Positions 37,853-39,493 of a stretch of 39,493 nucleotides of DNA are shown here, one piece after another. The position numbers and the translations under genes are program-made. The notes under the pieces are model-generated. The model was not told where the DNA came from. It made no database searches and saw nothing but the letters and a program-made list of their open reading frames with translations. Origin of the DNA: Prochlorococcus sp. AG-412-I05 (lineage in GTDB: Bacteria; Cyanobacteriota; Cyanobacteriia; PCC-6307; Cyanobiaceae); assembly GCA_003214855.1 (NCBI GenBank), contig QCLC01000015.1:1-39493 (forward strand), given 5' to 3'. Position 1 is the first letter of the stretch. Every line of letters starts with the position of its first letter.

Positions 37853-37884
37853 ACTAATTACTCTCTAATAAGAATGAGTTCTTG

Positions 37885-38973
37885 ATGGGCAGCAGCTTTG
37901 GGGATCTATTCCGAATCAGCACCTTCGGTGAATCTCATGGAGGGGGCGTGGGAGTCATCGTGGAAGGCTGCCCACCAAGGCTTGAGCTTGACCTACAGAA
38001 GATTCAGGCCGAGCTAGATCGACGCAAACCTGGCCAAAGCAAGATCAGTACACCCCGCAAGGAAGAAGATCAAGTCGAAATCCTCAGCGGTCTGCTCAAC
38101 AACACAACCCTTGGAACACCAATCGCCATGGTGGTGCGCAACAAGGATCACAAGCCTGGCGACTACAAGGAGATGAATGTTGCATTTCGGCCTTCCCATG
38201 CCGATGCCACCTATCAGGCGAAGTACGGCATCCAAGCTCGAAGCGGTGGAGGGCGAGCCTCCGCAAGAGAGACGATTGCGCGGGTAGCCGCTGGAGCGAT
38301 TGCCAAGCAATTACTAACCAAAGCCCATAACACCGAAGTACTGGCATGGGTCAAACGCATTCACACCCTGGAGGCCGAAATCAATGCCCAGGACGTCAGC
38401 ATTGATGAAGTCGAAGCAAACATCGTGCGTTGCCCGAACCAAGTCATGGCAGCGCAAATGGTGGAGCGTATTGAAACCATCAGCCGTGAAGGCGACTCAT
38501 GCGGTGGTGTGATCGAGTGTGTTGTACGCAATGCCCCAATGGGTCTGGGGATGCCTGTTTTCGACAAGCTTGAGGCAGACCTCGCCAAGGCCGTGATGTC
38601 ACTACCTGCCAGCAAGGGTTTTGAGATCGGCTCGGGGTTTGGCGGCACCCTGCTAAAAGGCAGCGAGCACAACGACGCTTTCCTCCCAAGCAATGATGGT
38701 CGCCTACGAACAGCCACCAACAACTCTGGTGGCATCCAGGGAGGGATCACTAACGGTGAATCCATCGTGATCCGAGTGGCGTTCAAGCCAACAGCCACCA
38801 TCCGTAAAGATCAACAAACAATTGACGCTGATGGCAACACCACGACACTGTCTGCCAAAGGTCGTCATGATCCCTGCGTGCTGCCTAGGGCCGTACCGAT
38901 AGTTGAAGCCATGGTGTCCCTTGTACTCGCTGATCACCTCTTACGCCAACAAGGACAGTGCAGTCTCTGGTAA
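37885..38973 (+). CDS. aroC: Chorismate synthase
   Basis: AroC makes chorismate from EPSP with reduced FMN, the last step of the shikimate pathway and the source of aromatic amino acids and quinones. The ATG at 37885 gives 362 residues beginning [19 protein letters not shown]; the TTG three bases earlier is in frame but not needed. Signatures [25 protein letters not shown] and the later [13 protein letters not shown] and [18 protein letters not shown] are complete. The product feeds pheA in the same window, although the two genes are not linked. Confidence 0.98.
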   Translation: MGSSFGDLFRISTFGESHGGGVGVIVEGCPPRLELDLQKIQAELDRRKPGQSKISTPRKEEDQVEILSGLLNNTTLGTPIAMVVRNKDHKPGDYKEMNVAFRPSHADATYQAKYGIQARSGGGRASARETIARVAAGAIAKQLLTKAHNTEVLAWVKRIHTLEAEINAQDVSIDEVEANIVRCPNQVMAAQMVERIETISREGDSCGGVIECVVRNAPMGLGMPVFDKLEADLAKAVMSLPASKGFEIGSGFGGTLLKGSEHNDAFLPSNDGRLRTATNNSGGIQGGITNGESIVIRVAFKPTATIRKDQQTIDADGNTTTLSAKGRHDPCVLPRAVPIVEAMVSLVLADHLLRQQGQCSLW

Positions 38974-39244
38974 AGCAAATCTGCGTCTACCCAGACCAAG
39001 CAATGATTCCCCCTTCACAGGTCCTACTACTCAATCATCATCGACAAATAGTTAAAACATGCGCTGCCAATGGCGCTCTTCCCTGGTGATGCTGCTGATT
39101 CGCGAGCCATGGAGCCATGATCGCCACAGCAGAATTGCCTTCATCACCAGCGGGATCGCCACTGCCAAACCACTGGTTCGACAAGTAAAAAGACCTCATA
39201 GTACGACTAGCAAAACCGTTGAGTTTTACCCATTCGCCCGAGGC
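38974..39244. other. Intergenic region between aroC and the right-edge gene
   Basis: About 270 bases after aroC hold no gene I can support. A plus-strand frame from ATG 39059 stays open to the window end, but it runs through the terminator hairpin and mirrors the minus-strand gene, so I treat it as a shadow. No clear terminator is seen directly after aroC. Confidence 0.4.
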
Positions 39245-39287
39245 CTTAAAAGACGAAACGGAGGCACTGGGTCAGCCAGTCGCCTCC
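39245..39287 (-). terminator. Intrinsic terminator of the right-edge minus-strand gene
   Basis: On the minus strand GGAGGC and ACTGG (separated by one bulged G) pair with CCAGT and GCCTCC around a 5-base loop, an 11-pair stem, followed by GTTTCGTCTTTT. It lies 13 bases past the stop codon at 39301. The T-rich side exists only in the minus-strand direction, which gives the strand. Confidence 0.8.
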
Positions 39288-39300
39288 AAGCATCAAGTGC

Positions 39301-39492
39301 TCATTGGAGCTCTAATGGAACGCTGCCGTTGGCGCTAACCGCCGAGCTAACGACAGAGGTCCCGAGACGGCCAGCGGCCTTCGCCATGCGTTTTGCTACA
39401 GACGTGGAGGCAACAATACTTTTGCTCCCACTAGCTTTGCGTGCACGGCGAGCTGGTCGCGACGTGCCAACTGATGTACTGAAAGACTTCTT
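39301..39492 (-). CDS. C-terminal 63 residues of an unidentified basic protein
   Basis: The minus strand is open from the window edge to a TGA at 39301-39303. The residues are rich in Ser, Ala, Arg and Lys (SVGTSRPARRARKASGSKS, then SVAKRMAKAAGRLGTSVVSS) and end SVPLELQ. The composition suggests a flexible, nucleic-acid- or membrane-facing tail, but no family can be named from it. The strong terminator just downstream, on the right strand and at the right distance, is the main evidence that this frame is real. The start and main domain lie outside the window. Confidence 0.55.
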   Translation of the reverse strand, partial: KKSFSTSVGTSRPARRARKASGSKSIVASTSVAKRMAKAAGRLGTSVVSSAVSANGSVPLELQ

Positions 39493-39493
39493 C

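Noticed and set aside
39059-39493. Plus-strand open frame of 145 codons running off the right edge
   Set aside because: It crosses the minus-strand terminator hairpin, has no ribosome site, resembles no family, and is antisense to a frame with better composition and a matching terminator.
1-39493. CRISPR arrays, insertion sequences, prophage genes, rRNA genes
   Set aside because: No spaced direct repeats, transposase or integrase motifs, phage structural genes or rRNA-like sequence were seen on either strand.

Overview
The window is a chromosomal segment from a marine picocyanobacterium. psaA/psaB, ferredoxin-dependent glutamate synthase, a CbiG-CobJ fusion, LL-diaminopimelate aminotransferase, a tocopherol/plastoquinone methyltransferase and a cyanobacterial RNase E with an Arg-rich tail all point there. 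Base composition is near balanced and genes are tightly packed, which fits a low-light Prochlorococcus of the MIT9313/MIT9303 kind better than a high-light Prochlorococcus; a marine Synechococcus is not excluded. The species call rests on recalled protein families, not on a search.

Layout. 1-4119 (minus): psaB (its 3' end lies outside the window) and psaA, the photosystem I core pair, preceded by a long palindrome-rich leader. 4631-7892 (plus): a secreted repeat protein and the corrinoid-pathway CbiG-CobJ fusion. 7974-9254 (minus): lycopene cyclase. 9464-10073 (minus): one likely small membrane protein and one doubtful small ORF. 10297-12021 (plus): a three-part fusion of a cyclic-nucleotide-binding-like domain, a glutaredoxin-like domain with CPKC, and a thioredoxin-reductase-like module that lacks the usual redox CxxC. 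It converges on tRNA-Pro(CGG). 12282-18064: lipoyl synthase (plus) converging on a glsF-YciI pair (minus). 18191-19894: a phosphodiester-glycosidase-domain protein.

20176-24967 (plus) is the str-type translation cluster rpsL-rpsG-fusA-tuf-rpsJ. It is followed by a Lon-N-domain protein translationally coupled to an Sll0418-like MPBQ/MSBQ methyltransferase. 26626-33519 is mostly minus strand: pheA, rnhB coupled to rne, and a two-domain radical SAM protein, with a plus-strand DUF1997 gene between pheA and rnhB. 33625-36161 (plus): dapL, clpS and a CPBP-type membrane protease. 36083-37699 (minus): a B12-binding-type radical SAM protein. 37885-38973 (plus): aroC. The right edge holds the C-terminus of an unidentified basic minus-strand protein followed by a convincing intrinsic terminator.

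Most of the window is core metabolism and information processing: photosynthesis, nitrogen assimilation, cofactor, pigment and amino acid synthesis, translation and RNA turnover. I see no CRISPR array, insertion sequence, prophage or rRNA. The part that looks most accessory is about 9255-12214, centred on the fusion oxidoreductase beside tRNA-Pro. I found no clearly new multi-gene system. The best leads are that oxidoreductase, structured leaders upstream of psaA and rpsL, and two genes whose 5' ends do not read normally.
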